Assembly: GCA_020072765.1 (NCBI GenBank)
Contig: JAIQGD010000033.1
Span: 1-64,000 of the forward strand
Direction of reading: 5' to 3'
Length of the DNA: 64,000 nucleotides
Source: Terriglobia bacterium
GTDB taxonomy: Bacteria > Acidobacteriota > Terriglobia > Acidiferrales > UBA7541
Under the pieces are notes generated by a model. It was given only the letters and a program-made list of their open reading frames with translations, ran no database searches and was not told the origin of the DNA. Both the position numbers and the translations under genes were made by a program. Shown here piece after piece: positions 43,275-52,538 of this stretch. The stretch's first letter is position 1. Every line of letters begins with the position of its first letter.

Positions 43275-44306
43275 CTACGGAGATGTCTTCCGAGACAATC
43301 GCTCGAGGCGCGCGCGCGCTTCCTTGCGCTGGGGATCCAATTGCAGGGCGGCGCGGTATTGCTCGGCCGCCTCGCCGCGTTTTCCCTGGGCTTCGTACAA
43401 GCGCCCCAGCCATTCGCGCCCGGCCGCGTGCGGGGGCCAGTTGCTGCGCTCCGGCGTGCTGGCCAGATAGGACTTCAAGTCCTGCTCCGCGTTGGCCAGA
43501 TCGGCGTGCGCGAGCACCCCGGCGACTCCCCGGTAAAACGGAAGGCGTGCATCGCCCGGGCTCACCAGCGCGGCGGCCTGAATGGCGGTAGAAACCTCGG
43601 CGGCTTTGCCCTGGCTGCGGTAAAAATCGGCGGCTTCCAGATACGGCTCGATACGGTTCGGCTTCGCCGCCAGCACCTCGCGGTATTCGTTCTCGGCCTG
43701 ATCAGGCCGCTTCAGCCCTTCCTGAAAGTAGATGGCGCGGGCCAGATGGCCTTCGACGGGATCGATGGCCGCGATGGCGTTGACCTGCTGGAGGGCTTCG
43801 TCCTTGCTGCCGCCCACGATCCACGGGGCATCCACGCAGAACTCCGCCAGGTCTCGCCGGGCCGCCAGATTCGAGGGGTTCAGGCTGACCGCCTGCTGAA
43901 ATTCTTTTTTCACTTTGCGCGCGAGGAAGAAACTCCGCTCGCGGTCGGCCTTGCCGCCGTAGGCGCGGCCCAGCCACTGGTGGTAAATGGAATTACGGGC
44001 GTCCAGCGCCACCGCTCGTCCCAGTTGCGCGATGGCGTTGTCGTAATCGCGGAGTTCGTAGTAGCTGCGCCCCAGCCAGTAATACGCTTCGGGGTTCGAC
44101 GCGTCTCGCGAGGCCGCCGGTTGCAGCGTGGCAATTGCCGCGGTGTAATTGCCGGCATGGAACTGGCGTTGCGCCGCCTGAATCGGCGCGGCATCATCGG
44201 CGCGAGCCGCCCGTGCCGGCGCTGCGTGGGCCCCGGGCGCGGCGGGCAGCGAGAAGATTCCCGCGCACAGAACCGTGAAAACGATCCGGGGCAGCGCGTG
44301 CTTCAA
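43275..44306 (-). CDS. TPR-repeat periplasmic protein
   Basis: The 343-residue product starts at a TTG that overlaps the HlyD stop and has a signal peptide (VFTVLCAGIFSLPAAPGAHA). About seven tetratricopeptide repeats follow (for example YWLGRSYYELRDYDNAIAQL and EWLGRLYEAQGKRGEAAEQY). No enzyme motif. Its place between the adaptor and permease genes suggests a scaffold in the same export complex. Confidence 0.78.
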   Translation of the reverse strand: MKHALPRIVFTVLCAGIFSLPAAPGAHAAPARAARADDAAPIQAAQRQFHAGNYTAAIATLQPAASRDASNPEAYYWLGRSYYELRDYDNAIAQLGRAVALDARNSIYHQWLGRAYGGKADRERSFFLARKVKKEFQQAVSLNPSNLAARRDLAEFCVDAPWIVGGSKDEALQQVNAIAAIDPVEGHLARAIYFQEGLKRPDQAENEYREVLAAKPNRIEPYLEAADFYRSQGKAAEVSTAIQAAALVSPGDARLPFYRGVAGVLAHADLANAEQDLKSYLASTPERSNWPPHAAGREWLGRLYEAQGKRGEAAEQYRAALQLDPQRKEARARLERLSRKTSP

Positions 44307-45538
44307 TCGGCCTCCATGGGTCGCACTTCCATCCCGTCCTTCAGTTCCTTTTCCGCGGGCAGGGCCACGCGGTCCTTGGCCGCCAGCCCGGAGAGCACTT
44401 CGTACTTGGACGCGCTGGCCACCCCGACGGTGATGTCGCGGCGGCGCACTTTGCCGTCCACCAGCAGGAAAACGTAATGGCGCCCGCGGTCGTCGCGGAC
44501 GGCCTCGCGCGGCACCACCAGCGCTCCGCGCCGCTCGCGCACCAGAATCCGCACCTGCACGTTGACGTTCGGCAGCAGCTCCAGCCGGCCGTTGTCGATC
44601 GTGCACAGCACTTCGCCCACGCTGCGCATCCCGCGCGCCACGGCCTGCTTGGGCACCTGGCCGGTGTGGCCCGTCCACATGTGGTCGGGCCGCGCATCCC
44701 AGGTCACCTCGACGTCCTGGCCCGCTTCCAGCGCGCCCAGGTCCGGCTCATCCACAAAGGCACGCACCTGTACGTGCTTCAGATCGGCCATTTCGGCCAG
44801 CGTGTCCCCGACCTTCACATAATCGCCGGCCTTCACCGGCAGGGAATACAACGTGCCGTCGGTGGGAGCCACGACCGTCGCCGATCGCACCTTCTCTTCC
44901 AGCGAGCGCACCAGTTCCTGCGCCTGGCTGACGTGCAGCCCGGCGCTTTCCACGGTCACCGCCGACTGCTGGGTGCGCAGCTGCTTCTTCGCTTCCAGGG
45001 CCTTCAAATTCCCGCGCGCCTTGGCCAGCCGGGCCTGCTGTTGCACCAACTCTTCCGGGGTGGCGGCGTGCTGGGCCACCAGATTTTCCAGCGCCTGCTC
45101 ATCATGCTCCAGGTTGGTCACTTCCAGCCGCGCCGCCTGCAGATCGCTTTCGAACTGCGCCACTTCGTCCGGCGGGCCGCCCGCGCGCGCATGTTGCAGA
45201 TCGGTTTGCGCGCCCAGCAGATCGGCGCGCGCCTGCGCCAGCTGCGACCGGACGTCCGCCGCGTCCAGCGTCACGATCAACTGTCCGCGCCGCACGGCCT
45301 GCCCCTCATGGGCCGCCACCCGGCTCACGAATGCCGGGAAGCCGGCGCGGGCCACCGTCGCGGCCACCGGCTCGACTTTGCCGTTGCTGGTGATGGTGGC
45401 GCTCAGGTCCTCGCGCACCACCTCCTCGAAGGGCACCAGCGGCGCCTTCTTGCGCAGCGAAAACACGGCGACGATCAGGACGATGATCACCGCCGCTAGA
45501 ATCAGGATGTTCCTTTTTCGTTTGCCGTTTTCCGCCAT
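44303..45538 (-). CDS. HlyD/MacA-type periplasmic adaptor
   Basis: The 411-residue membrane-fusion protein has an N-terminal helix (ILILAAVIIVLIVAVFSL), a lipoyl-like half (GFPAFVSRVAAHEGQAVRRG), a long coiled-coil hairpin (about 95-205), the second lipoyl half and a beta-barrel. The ATG at 45538 was chosen since the anchor begins directly after it. It is the first gene of the minus-strand run, upstream of TPR, FtsX and TolC genes. The substrate is unknown. Confidence 0.87.
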   Translation of the reverse strand: MAENGKRKRNILILAAVIIVLIVAVFSLRKKAPLVPFEEVVREDLSATITSNGKVEPVAATVARAGFPAFVSRVAAHEGQAVRRGQLIVTLDAADVRSQLAQARADLLGAQTDLQHARAGGPPDEVAQFESDLQAARLEVTNLEHDEQALENLVAQHAATPEELVQQQARLAKARGNLKALEAKKQLRTQQSAVTVESAGLHVSQAQELVRSLEEKVRSATVVAPTDGTLYSLPVKAGDYVKVGDTLAEMADLKHVQVRAFVDEPDLGALEAGQDVEVTWDARPDHMWTGHTGQVPKQAVARGMRSVGEVLCTIDNGRLELLPNVNVQVRILVRERRGALVVPREAVRDDRGRHYVFLLVDGKVRRRDITVGVASASKYEVLSGLAAKDRVALPAEKELKDGMEVRPMEAD

Positions 45539-45642
45539 GTTTGCCCGCGCTTCCGCGCCCCGCCTGCCCCGCAAAACAACAAATTGTAACAGACCCCTTC
45601 CGGGCTTGCCTATGTTAACCCGGTCCGGGTACCCCATAGGGC

Positions 45643-46023
45643 ATGGTCTGGACGATGCTATACTTCCGCGGCGGGATGCCCGTCGTTTTCGTGATCGCGC
45701 GTGATTGGACGCTGCGCACCGGCGTCCGCGCCGAGCTCCGCGAACAGGGTATCGACGCGCTGGGCATGGAGTCGCCGGACGATGCGGGCCGCGCCCTGGC
45801 CGCCGGGCAGATGCCCTCGGCCCTGGTGATCGAAGTCACCGCGGAAATCGCCGGCGACCCGGGCCTCCAACACCTGATGGCGCGGGTCCCGGCCGTTTTG
45901 GTCGCCTCGCGCACCGAAAAAATTCCCCTGCCTGCCGCGCACTCCGTCTTTTACCGGCCGGTGCGCATCGCAGATATCACGGCGCGTGTTCGCGAAATTC
46001 TCCGGCGCGGTCATGCCGCGTAG
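45643..46023 (+). CDS. Receiver-like protein, degenerate
   Basis: The 126-residue product (or 115 from the ATG at 45676) has alternating strands and helices like a response-regulator receiver: VVFVIARDWTLRTGVRAELR, then ALVIEVTAEI, AVLVAS and SVFYRPVRIADITARVREIL. The phospho-acceptor Asp position is not conserved and the final Lys is replaced, so phosphorylation is doubtful. It stands alone, divergent from the HlyD gene. The role is unknown. Confidence 0.55.
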   Translation: MVWTMLYFRGGMPVVFVIARDWTLRTGVRAELREQGIDALGMESPDDAGRALAAGQMPSALVIEVTAEIAGDPGLQHLMARVPAVLVASRTEKIPLPAAHSVFYRPVRIADITARVREILRRGHAA

Positions 46024-46072
46024 CAGAGTGCTGCCAGGTTGCGGCCCTGATGATGTTAGAATTCGTTCTTCC

Positions 46073-47095
46073 ATGTCCTCGGACTCGCTGATCCACGTCG
46101 CCCATCTCTCCAAACATTTCCAGACCTTCCGCCGCCGCGAAGGCATCTGGGGCTCGATTCAGAATCTGTTCGTGCGCGACTACCTCACGGTGAAGGCGGT
46201 GGACCGCGTGAGCTTTTCCATCGAGCGCGGGGAAATGGTCGGCTATATCGGTCCCAACGGCGCCGGCAAATCCACCACCATCAAGATGCTCACGGGCATT
46301 CTGGTGCCGACCAGCGGCGAAATCCGCATCAACGGCTTTGTGCCGCATCGCCAGCGGCGGCACTACGTGAAGACCATCGGCGTGGTCTTCGGCCAGCGCA
46401 CCCAGCTCTGGTGGGACATTGCCGTCATCGAGTCGTTCAAACTGCTGCGCCGCATCTACGATGTCTCCCAGCGCGATTTCGATGCCCGCATGGAGCGCTT
46501 CAACGAAATTCTCGGCCTCCGCGATTACCTGCACACGCCGGTGCGCAAGCTCTCGCTGGGCGAACGCATGCGCTGCGACCTGGCCGCCGCGCTGCTGCAC
46601 AATCCGCCGCTCCTGTTCCTCGACGAGCCGACCATCGGCCTCGACGTGGTCGCCAAGGACCACATCCGCCAGTTCCTGCGCGCCATCAACCGCGAGTTTC
46701 AGACCACCGTCCTGCTCACCACCCACGACCTGGACGACATCGAGGAGTTGTGCCGCCGCATCATGATCATCGACCACGGCCGCGTCCTGTTCGACGGCCC
46801 GCTCGCCGGTCTCAAGGAGCGCCTGCTGCGCACCAAGCAGGTCAAATTCATCCTCAAGGACCGCGCGCAGGTGCCCCTGATCGACGCCTTTCCTCGCCAC
46901 GGCCTTCAATTGGAACGCGTCGACGAGCTCACCTATCGCATCCGCTTCGACCGCGTGAAGGTTGCCACGGCCGACCTGATCCGCCATATCCTCGCCGCCG
47001 TCGAGGTCCGCGACTTGCTCATCGAAGACGAGCCCATCGAGGAAATCGTCAAGCGCATCTACGCCGGCGAAGCCTCCCTGGAAACGCCCGCCTGA
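46073..47095 (+). CDS. ABC-2 exporter ATPase (COG4586 type)
   Basis: The 340-residue ATP-binding protein has the long N-terminal insert typical of this subgroup (RREGIWGSIQNLFVRDYLTV), Walker A GPNGAGKS, signature LSLGERMRCDL, Walker B LLFLDEP and a C-terminal extension of ~90 residues. Its usual partners are two six-helix permeases of the kind encoded at 51726 and 52535, not the DrrB-like permease next door. The first system and its permeases are thus split by other genes. The ATG at 46073 is preceded by a weak ribosome site. Confidence 0.85.
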   Translation: MSSDSLIHVAHLSKHFQTFRRREGIWGSIQNLFVRDYLTVKAVDRVSFSIERGEMVGYIGPNGAGKSTTIKMLTGILVPTSGEIRINGFVPHRQRRHYVKTIGVVFGQRTQLWWDIAVIESFKLLRRIYDVSQRDFDARMERFNEILGLRDYLHTPVRKLSLGERMRCDLAAALLHNPPLLFLDEPTIGLDVVAKDHIRQFLRAINREFQTTVLLTTHDLDDIEELCRRIMIIDHGRVLFDGPLAGLKERLLRTKQVKFILKDRAQVPLIDAFPRHGLQLERVDELTYRIRFDRVKVATADLIRHILAAVEVRDLLIEDEPIEEIVKRIYAGEASLETPA

Positions 47096-47191
47096 CCGGC
47101 GCGGCCGGCTCCCCCGGCGACATCGGGAACAATCTCCGGTACCATAGCGGCTTCGCACCGCACGTCCCGGCGAGGGGCAGGCAAACCGACG

Positions 47192-48031
47192 ATGACATCC
47201 GTCTCCAGTGAGCTTCATCCCAGCGCGTCGAAAGTTTCCGCGGCCGTTCAAACTCTCGAGTTGACACGGAAGTTTGAAGATCTCGTCGCCGTCGACCATC
47301 TTTCCTTTTCCACCGCGAGCGGCTCGATCTTCGGCCTGCTCGGCCCCAACGGCGCGGGCAAAAGCACGCTGATCAAGATGCTGACGACGCTTCTGCCTCC
47401 CAGTGGAGGCACCGCCCTGGTAGCCGGCTTCGACGTCGTGCGCCAGCCCCGCGAAGTGCGCCGAAGAATCGGATACGTCTCGCAGATGTTGTCGGCGGAC
47501 GGCGACCTGACCGGCTACGAAAATCTGCTCATCTCTGCGAAGCTCTACGGAATCCGCCGGCCGGAGCGAACCCAGCGTATTGCCCAGGCCCTCGAGTTCA
47601 TGGAGCTCACCCAGGCCGCCGGAAAGGTCGTGCGCCACTACTCCGGCGGGATGATCCGCCGCCTCGAGATTGCCCAGTCGATGCTCCATCGCCCGGCCAT
47701 CCTGTTCCTCGACGAGCCCACCGTGGGACTCGACCCGGTCGCCAAGCAGGCCGTCTGGCACCGCATCCAGGCGCTGCGCGGCGAATTCGACACCACCATC
47801 TTCATGACCACCCACGACATGGAAGAAGCCGATCAGCTCTGCGACGTCGTGGCTTTCATGCACTCCGGCCGTCTGCTCGCCCAGGGACCTCCGGCTGATT
47901 TGAAAGCTCGCCTGGGTCCCGACGCGAGCTTGGGCGACGTCTTCATCCACTACGCGGGCGCCTCTATTGCGGAAGAAGGAGAATGGACCAATGTCGCACG
48001 CACACGAAGCACCGCTCGCCGCCTGGAGTGA
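47192..48031 (+). CDS. ABC-2 exporter ATPase (DrrA-like)
   Basis: The 279-residue ATPase has Walker A GPNGAGKST, signature YSGGMIRRLEIA and Walker B ILFLDEPTVGLDP, with the H-loop THDMEE. Its last 41 nt overlap the start of the permease gene at 47991, so the two are coupled. The pair resembles drug or glycolipid exporters of the DrrAB type; the substrate is unknown. Confidence 0.87.
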   Translation: MTSVSSELHPSASKVSAAVQTLELTRKFEDLVAVDHLSFSTASGSIFGLLGPNGAGKSTLIKMLTTLLPPSGGTALVAGFDVVRQPREVRRRIGYVSQMLSADGDLTGYENLLISAKLYGIRRPERTQRIAQALEFMELTQAAGKVVRHYSGGMIRRLEIAQSMLHRPAILFLDEPTVGLDPVAKQAVWHRIQALRGEFDTTIFMTTHDMEEADQLCDVVAFMHSGRLLAQGPPADLKARLGPDASLGDVFIHYAGASIAEEGEWTNVARTRSTARRLE

Positions 48032-48809
48032 CGCGGGATGGTTCGGGTTTCTGCGCCAGACCTCCGCGGTGGCCGAAGCGGATATCCGCAAGCTGCTCCA
48101 CGACCCGATGGAACTCCTCACGCGGATGGTGCAGCCGGTCTTGTGGCTGGCGATCTTCGGTCAGGTATTTTCGCGCACCCGCGCCATTCCCACCGGCGGG
48201 CTCCGCTATCTCGATTTCATGACCCCCGGAGTCCTGGCGCAAAGTGTGCTCTTCGGCGCCATCTTCTACGGCATCTCCTTGATCTGGGAGCGCGACCTCG
48301 GCATCGTCCACAAGTTCCTGGTCAGTCCCACGCCACGGGCGGCTCTCGTGCTGGGCCGGGCGGCGTCTTCGATGGCGCGCAGCCTTTGCCAGATGACGCT
48401 GGTTTACCTCCTCGCGTTCCTGCTCGGCGTTCAGCTTCGTTTTGGGATCGGGGCGTTCGCGGGCGTCGCGGCGGCCGTCATGCTGGGCTCCGCGATCTTC
48501 TCGACGTTCTCGCTGATCGCCGCCTGCATCGTGAAATCGCGCGAGCGCTTCATGGGCATCGGCCAGGTCCTGACCATGCCGCTATTCTTCGCCAGCAACG
48601 CCATCTACCCGCTGAGCATGATGCCCGGCTGGCTGCGGTCGATCGCAGTCGTCAACCCGCTCACCTATCAGGTCGATGCCTTGCGGGCCCTGATGATCCA
48701 GGGCGGGACCAGCATGTTTGGCTTGCGCATCGATTTTGCCGCGCAACTCTTCGCCTTCGCCGTTCTGGTGGCCATCGCGACGAAACTCTATCCCAAGATC
48801 ATCACGTAG
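47991..48809 (+). CDS. ABC-2 exporter permease (DrrB-like)
   Basis: The 272-residue protein has six helices and the ABC-2 family signature region FFASNAIYPLSMMPGWLRSI followed by NPLTYQVDALRALM. The ATG at 47991 has GAAGGAG upstream and lies inside the ATPase gene. Together they make one exporter. Confidence 0.87.
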   Translation: MSHAHEAPLAAWSDAGWFGFLRQTSAVAEADIRKLLHDPMELLTRMVQPVLWLAIFGQVFSRTRAIPTGGLRYLDFMTPGVLAQSVLFGAIFYGISLIWERDLGIVHKFLVSPTPRAALVLGRAASSMARSLCQMTLVYLLAFLLGVQLRFGIGAFAGVAAAVMLGSAIFSTFSLIAACIVKSRERFMGIGQVLTMPLFFASNAIYPLSMMPGWLRSIAVVNPLTYQVDALRALMIQGGTSMFGLRIDFAAQLFAFAVLVAIATKLYPKIIT

Positions 48810-48836
48810 GACCTGGCCGGTCCCCGCGCGGCCCCA

Positions 48837-48852
48837 TGTGACGCCAGTCACG
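48837..48852. promoter_or_regulatory. CRP/FNR-family palindrome
   Basis: TGTGA-CGCCAG-TCACG, nine of ten half-site positions. It lies 101 bp before the start of the large secreted protein gene. Confidence 0.5.
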
Positions 48853-48952
48853 CGCACCTGTGATCGGCTTCCTATCCCCGCGGCGCGCGCGTCTGCGACC
48901 CTTGCCTTGCAGACACGAGGCAATCCCATTCGCGATGTTCCCGGAGAACCGT

Positions 48953-51211
48953 ATGCCAGTCGAAATGGAACGAGAAGGAGCGCGGCATCCTCATCGCGCG
49001 CGGTGCGTCCTGCTGGGAGTTCTGCTCCTGGCGTTCGCGGCGCTCCCGACGCGGGCCCAGCAAGCGGGTCTCGGCTGGCCGCGCACCATTCAATCGGATA
49101 GCGAGCAGATCCAGATCTACCAGCCGCAGGTGGACAAGTGGGAGGGCGGAAAGCTCGAGGCCCGCGCCGCCATCGTCATTACCCGCCAAGGGCTGGAGCA
49201 GCCGATCTACGGAGTGGTCTGGCTCGCGGCGCGCACCACGCTGAATCAGGCGCAGCGCCTGGTCACTTCCTACGACATCGATGTGACCAAGGCGGAATTT
49301 CCCGCCGCCAGCCCCAAGGAGTCCAGTTACGTCGCCAGCGCCACCGCCGCCCTGGCGCAGTGGAGCTTCACCATCGCGCTTGATCGCCTGCTCGCCGATC
49401 TGGCCATCACGCAGAGCGAGGCCAAGACCCGCGGCGAGCCGCTGGGCACGGCGCCTCCGAAAATCTTTGTCCGCAAGGACCCGGCCGTCCTGATTCTGAT
49501 CGACGGCGAGCCGGTGCTGCGAAAAGTGGAAGGCACGAGTCTCATGCGCGTGATCAACTCCCCGGCGCTGATCGTGCTCGAGCCCGGTACGGCCCAATAC
49601 TTCCTGCGGGGTGACGGCTACTGGATGACCGCTCCCAGCCTGACCGCCTCCTGGACCAAAGCCCTCCATCCTCCCGCGGCGCTCGCCTCTGTCCTCCAGG
49701 AGGAACAGGCCGCTGGCGCCGCCACGGCGGCCCCGAAGCCGGGCGAGGCTCCTCCCGAAATCATCGTCAGCACGGAACCCGCCGAGCTGATTCAGCTGCG
49801 CGGCGAAGCGCAGTTCTCGCCCATCAGCGGAACGAACCTGCTCTACGTGACCAACACGGACAGCGATCTGTTCATGAGCGTGCCCGATCAGCGCCATTAC
49901 CTGCTGCTTTCCGGCCGGTGGTTCCGCAGCCAGACCCTCGACGGCCCCTGGGAATTTGTTTCCGGGTCGGGGCTCCCGCGGGATTTCGCCCGCATTCCTC
50001 CCGAGCACGCCAAAGCCTCGGTGCTGGCCAGCATTCCCGGCACACCGCAGGCGCAGGATGCGGTGGTGGCGGCGCAGGTTCCCCAGACGGCGACCGTCAA
50101 CCGCAAGCAGGTGCAGTTCGCCGCCACCTACGACGGCGAGCCGCAGTTCAAGCCCATCGAAGGCACGGACATGTCCTATGCCATTAACTCGCCCGACGAC
50201 ATCATCCTCGTCGGCGGCAAATACTACGCCGTGAGCGATGGGGTGTGGTTCGTGGCGGATAATCCCCTGGGCCCCTGGCGGGTCTGCGATTTCGTCCCGC
50301 CGGGAATCTATTCCATCCCGCCCAGTTCGCCCCTGTATCACGTGAGATACGTCTACGTGTATGACGCGACCCCGGATTTCGTCTACGTCGGCTATCTGCC
50401 GGGATATTTTGGCGCGTTCATTTGGGATGGCGTCGTGGTGTACGGCACGGGATTCTGGCATTCCTGCTGGGCCTACGACATCTGGTATCCGTGCCCGTGG
50501 ACCTGGGGCTTTGGCTGGCACTACGCGTACTGGGGATGGGGTTTTCACTGGCGCTCCTGGTACCCGTCCCGCTGGTATTGGCATGGCTGGCGCGGTATGC
50601 CTCGTGGGTTCCCACGTTGGAATCAGCGCATGATGTACAACCGCTCGATCCAGCGAACTCCGGCCCCCGCCCGTCTGCAGAACCGAAGCGTGTACGACCG
50701 CTGGAAAGCGCCCGGAGTCATCAGCCACCATCCGGTTCCTCTTCGCGCCCCCGCGAGAGTAACGCCGCCTCCTCGGCCAATTACCAGGCCGCCGGGCACC
50801 CCCAGGCGCGATATCTACGCCGGACCCGATGGGCGCGTCTACGAGCATCAAAAAGACGGCTGGTATCGCCGCGATGGCCAGAAATGGGAGCGAATCGAGC
50901 CGGGGCAGCGGCAGCCGGAAGCGAGACCTCCGGCCCAGCCACCTGCCAGGCCACCACAGCAGGTGCCTCCGCGAGCGGCACAGCCCCCCAGCAGCGTCAC
51001 GCAGCAGCTGGAACGCCAGCGCCAGGCCCGCATCCAGGGAGCCAGTCGCGAGGCTCAGTCCCATCGCGCCGCGCCTCCCCCAGCGGCCAGGCCTCCGGCG
51101 CAAGCCAGACCTCCGGCTCAGCCGAGGCCGTCGGCGCCCGCTCGACCTCCATCAGGCGGCAGGGGTGGCGGAGGCGGCGGGGGAGGCGGCGGCCGCCCCC
51201 GGATCGTTTAG
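48953..51211 (+). CDS. Large secreted Trp/Pro/Gly-rich protein with three internal repeats
   Basis: The 752-residue product has a signal peptide (VLLGVLLLAFAALPTRAQQ). Between about residues 165 and 440 lie three copies of a ~60-residue unit with the pattern G-E/P...I/V-x-G-T...N-S/T...Y-x-L-x-G-x-W...P-W. A Trp/Tyr-rich segment (about 465-545, with YVYDATPDFVYVGYLPGYFG and many WGW, WHY, WYP units) follows, then a Pro/Arg/Gln-rich tail ending in a Gly run. Similar proteins are sometimes labelled carbohydrate-binding, but no function is established to my knowledge. The ATG at 48953 follows CGGAGAACC. A CRP-type site precedes it. Confidence 0.7.
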   Translation: MPVEMEREGARHPHRARCVLLGVLLLAFAALPTRAQQAGLGWPRTIQSDSEQIQIYQPQVDKWEGGKLEARAAIVITRQGLEQPIYGVVWLAARTTLNQAQRLVTSYDIDVTKAEFPAASPKESSYVASATAALAQWSFTIALDRLLADLAITQSEAKTRGEPLGTAPPKIFVRKDPAVLILIDGEPVLRKVEGTSLMRVINSPALIVLEPGTAQYFLRGDGYWMTAPSLTASWTKALHPPAALASVLQEEQAAGAATAAPKPGEAPPEIIVSTEPAELIQLRGEAQFSPISGTNLLYVTNTDSDLFMSVPDQRHYLLLSGRWFRSQTLDGPWEFVSGSGLPRDFARIPPEHAKASVLASIPGTPQAQDAVVAAQVPQTATVNRKQVQFAATYDGEPQFKPIEGTDMSYAINSPDDIILVGGKYYAVSDGVWFVADNPLGPWRVCDFVPPGIYSIPPSSPLYHVRYVYVYDATPDFVYVGYLPGYFGAFIWDGVVVYGTGFWHSCWAYDIWYPCPWTWGFGWHYAYWGWGFHWRSWYPSRWYWHGWRGMPRGFPRWNQRMMYNRSIQRTPAPARLQNRSVYDRWKAPGVISHHPVPLRAPARVTPPPRPITRPPGTPRRDIYAGPDGRVYEHQKDGWYRRDGQKWERIEPGQRQPEARPPAQPPARPPQQVPPRAAQPPSSVTQQLERQRQARIQGASREAQSHRAAPPPAARPPAQARPPAQPRPSAPARPPSGGRGGGGGGGGGGRPRIV

Positions 51212-51725
51212 CAGGATACTGAAAAACGCGGAGAGCTTTGTGGGTCGCGGCTTCAGCCCAGCGGCCAAGCCTCGTCGTCCGCCCCGGCGGACGCCGAGGC
51301 CCCCCGGCGTATTGCAACACCGCAGACGTCTCCGCTGTCGCCGCCCCACTGTGAACTGTAGACTGTCAACTGTCGGCCGTCTGGCTGCCCCCGCCCCTCG
51401 CCCCCACCATCCCTCGCCCCTTCTTCCTGTCCACAGACTCTCATGCTTGCATTTTGCGCCGGGTCTCCTAAGATCGGAGTGTGATGCTTGGTACAAGATT
51501 CGGTTCTCGCGGTTGGGGTGGCAGGCTCAGCGAGTTGCCCGTTCGTCGCCCCTCGCCCTCACCCCTCACGCCTCACCCCTCACCCCTTATCTCCGCCCGT
51601 CTAATCGCAACACATGCGGAAACAGAATTCGTTCTAACTCATTGGAAACAAAGGGCGGGTGGCTGTTCTAATCGCAACACTTTGCGGATGTCCGCAACAT
51701 TGCAAAATTGCGAGGTGGCGGACTC
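51212..51725. other. Intergenic stretch of repeats and simple sequence
   Basis: About 510 bp without a supported gene. It holds the dispersed repeat at 51236-51258, low-complexity CTGT- and CACCCCT-rich tracts (51350-51600), and a 14-bp direct repeat (TCTAATCGCAACAC at 51600-51613 and 51667-51680) just before the permease gene. Confidence 0.55.
51236..51258. repeat. Dispersed repeat, 23-bp copy
   Basis: Identical over 23 bp to 26535-26557 in the tad locus. The second stem arm is degenerate here. Confidence 0.6.
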
Positions 51726-52538
51726 ATGAGCGCCTTGGCCGAGTCGCTCGGGCCCTATGTGGAATTTGCCCGCGTCGGCTTCGTGAACATTCTGGCGTTC
51801 CGCCTGCGCTACTTCACCGGCATCATCACTTATTTTCTGAACGTGACCGTTTACTACTTCATCTGGACCGCCGTCTACCGCTCGGGAAATTCGATTGCCG
51901 GCTACGACCTGGCGCAGATGATCACCTACGTCAGCGTCGGCTGGATCATCCGCTCGTTTTACTGGAACACGATCGACCAGGAAATGGCTTACGAAGTGAT
52001 CGAAGGAAAAATTTCGATGGACCTGATCAAACCGGTGTCCATCGAGTGGATGTGGATTTTTCGCGCCATGGGCGAATCGGCGTTTCGCCTGGGCTTGCTC
52101 ACGCTGCCGACCGCCCTGGTGGTGGCGTTTGTGTTTCCCGTGCAGGCGCCGGCCTCGCTCGTGAATTTCGCGATCTTTCTCGCCGCCGTGCTGGGCAGTT
52201 TTTTCCTGATGGGCGCGATCAACTTCATGATCGGGACCTGCGCGATTCCGCTGAAGTCGATTCTGGCGCTGATCCGCGCGAAATACTGGCTGGTCGAGAT
52301 GCTTTCCGGTCTGCTGATTCCGATGGCTTTTTTTCCGGAGCGCGCGCAAAAGGTGCTGGCATGGCTGCCCTTCGAGCACATCGCCAACACGCCGCTGCAA
52401 ATCTATCTCGGCAAGCTGGCCGGCGCGCAGGCGCTGCGCATGCTGGGGATCCAGTGGTTCTGGGTAGTGGCCCTGCTCTGGGCCGCGCAGCTGTGGTGGA
52501 ATCGCTCGCTGCGCAACATCACCATCCACGGCGGATGA
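51726..52538 (+). CDS. ABC-2 family permease (COG4587 type)
   Basis: The 270-residue protein has six predicted helices and segments typical of the DUF990/COG4587 group (YFTGIITYFLNVTVYYFIWT, then VIEGKISMDLIKPVSIEWMW). The ATG at 51726 follows GCGAGGTGG. It overlaps the next permease gene by 4 nt (ATGA). The matching ATPase is most likely the gene at 46073. Confidence 0.83.
   Translation: MSALAESLGPYVEFARVGFVNILAFRLRYFTGIITYFLNVTVYYFIWTAVYRSGNSIAGYDLAQMITYVSVGWIIRSFYWNTIDQEMAYEVIEGKISMDLIKPVSIEWMWIFRAMGESAFRLGLLTLPTALVVAFVFPVQAPASLVNFAIFLAAVLGSFFLMGAINFMIGTCAIPLKSILALIRAKYWLVEMLSGLLIPMAFFPERAQKVLAWLPFEHIANTPLQIYLGKLAGAQALRMLGIQWFWVVALLWAAQLWWNRSLRNITIHGG

Noticed and set aside
45977..48121. 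714-codon minus-strand open frame opposite the ABC transporter genes
   Set aside because: The plus-strand genes carry Walker and signature motifs; the mirror frame has none.
51350..51600. Possible CRISPR-like or tandem repeat because of recurring CTGT and CACCCCT words
   Set aside because: The units are short, irregular and without spacers; this is simple-sequence DNA.
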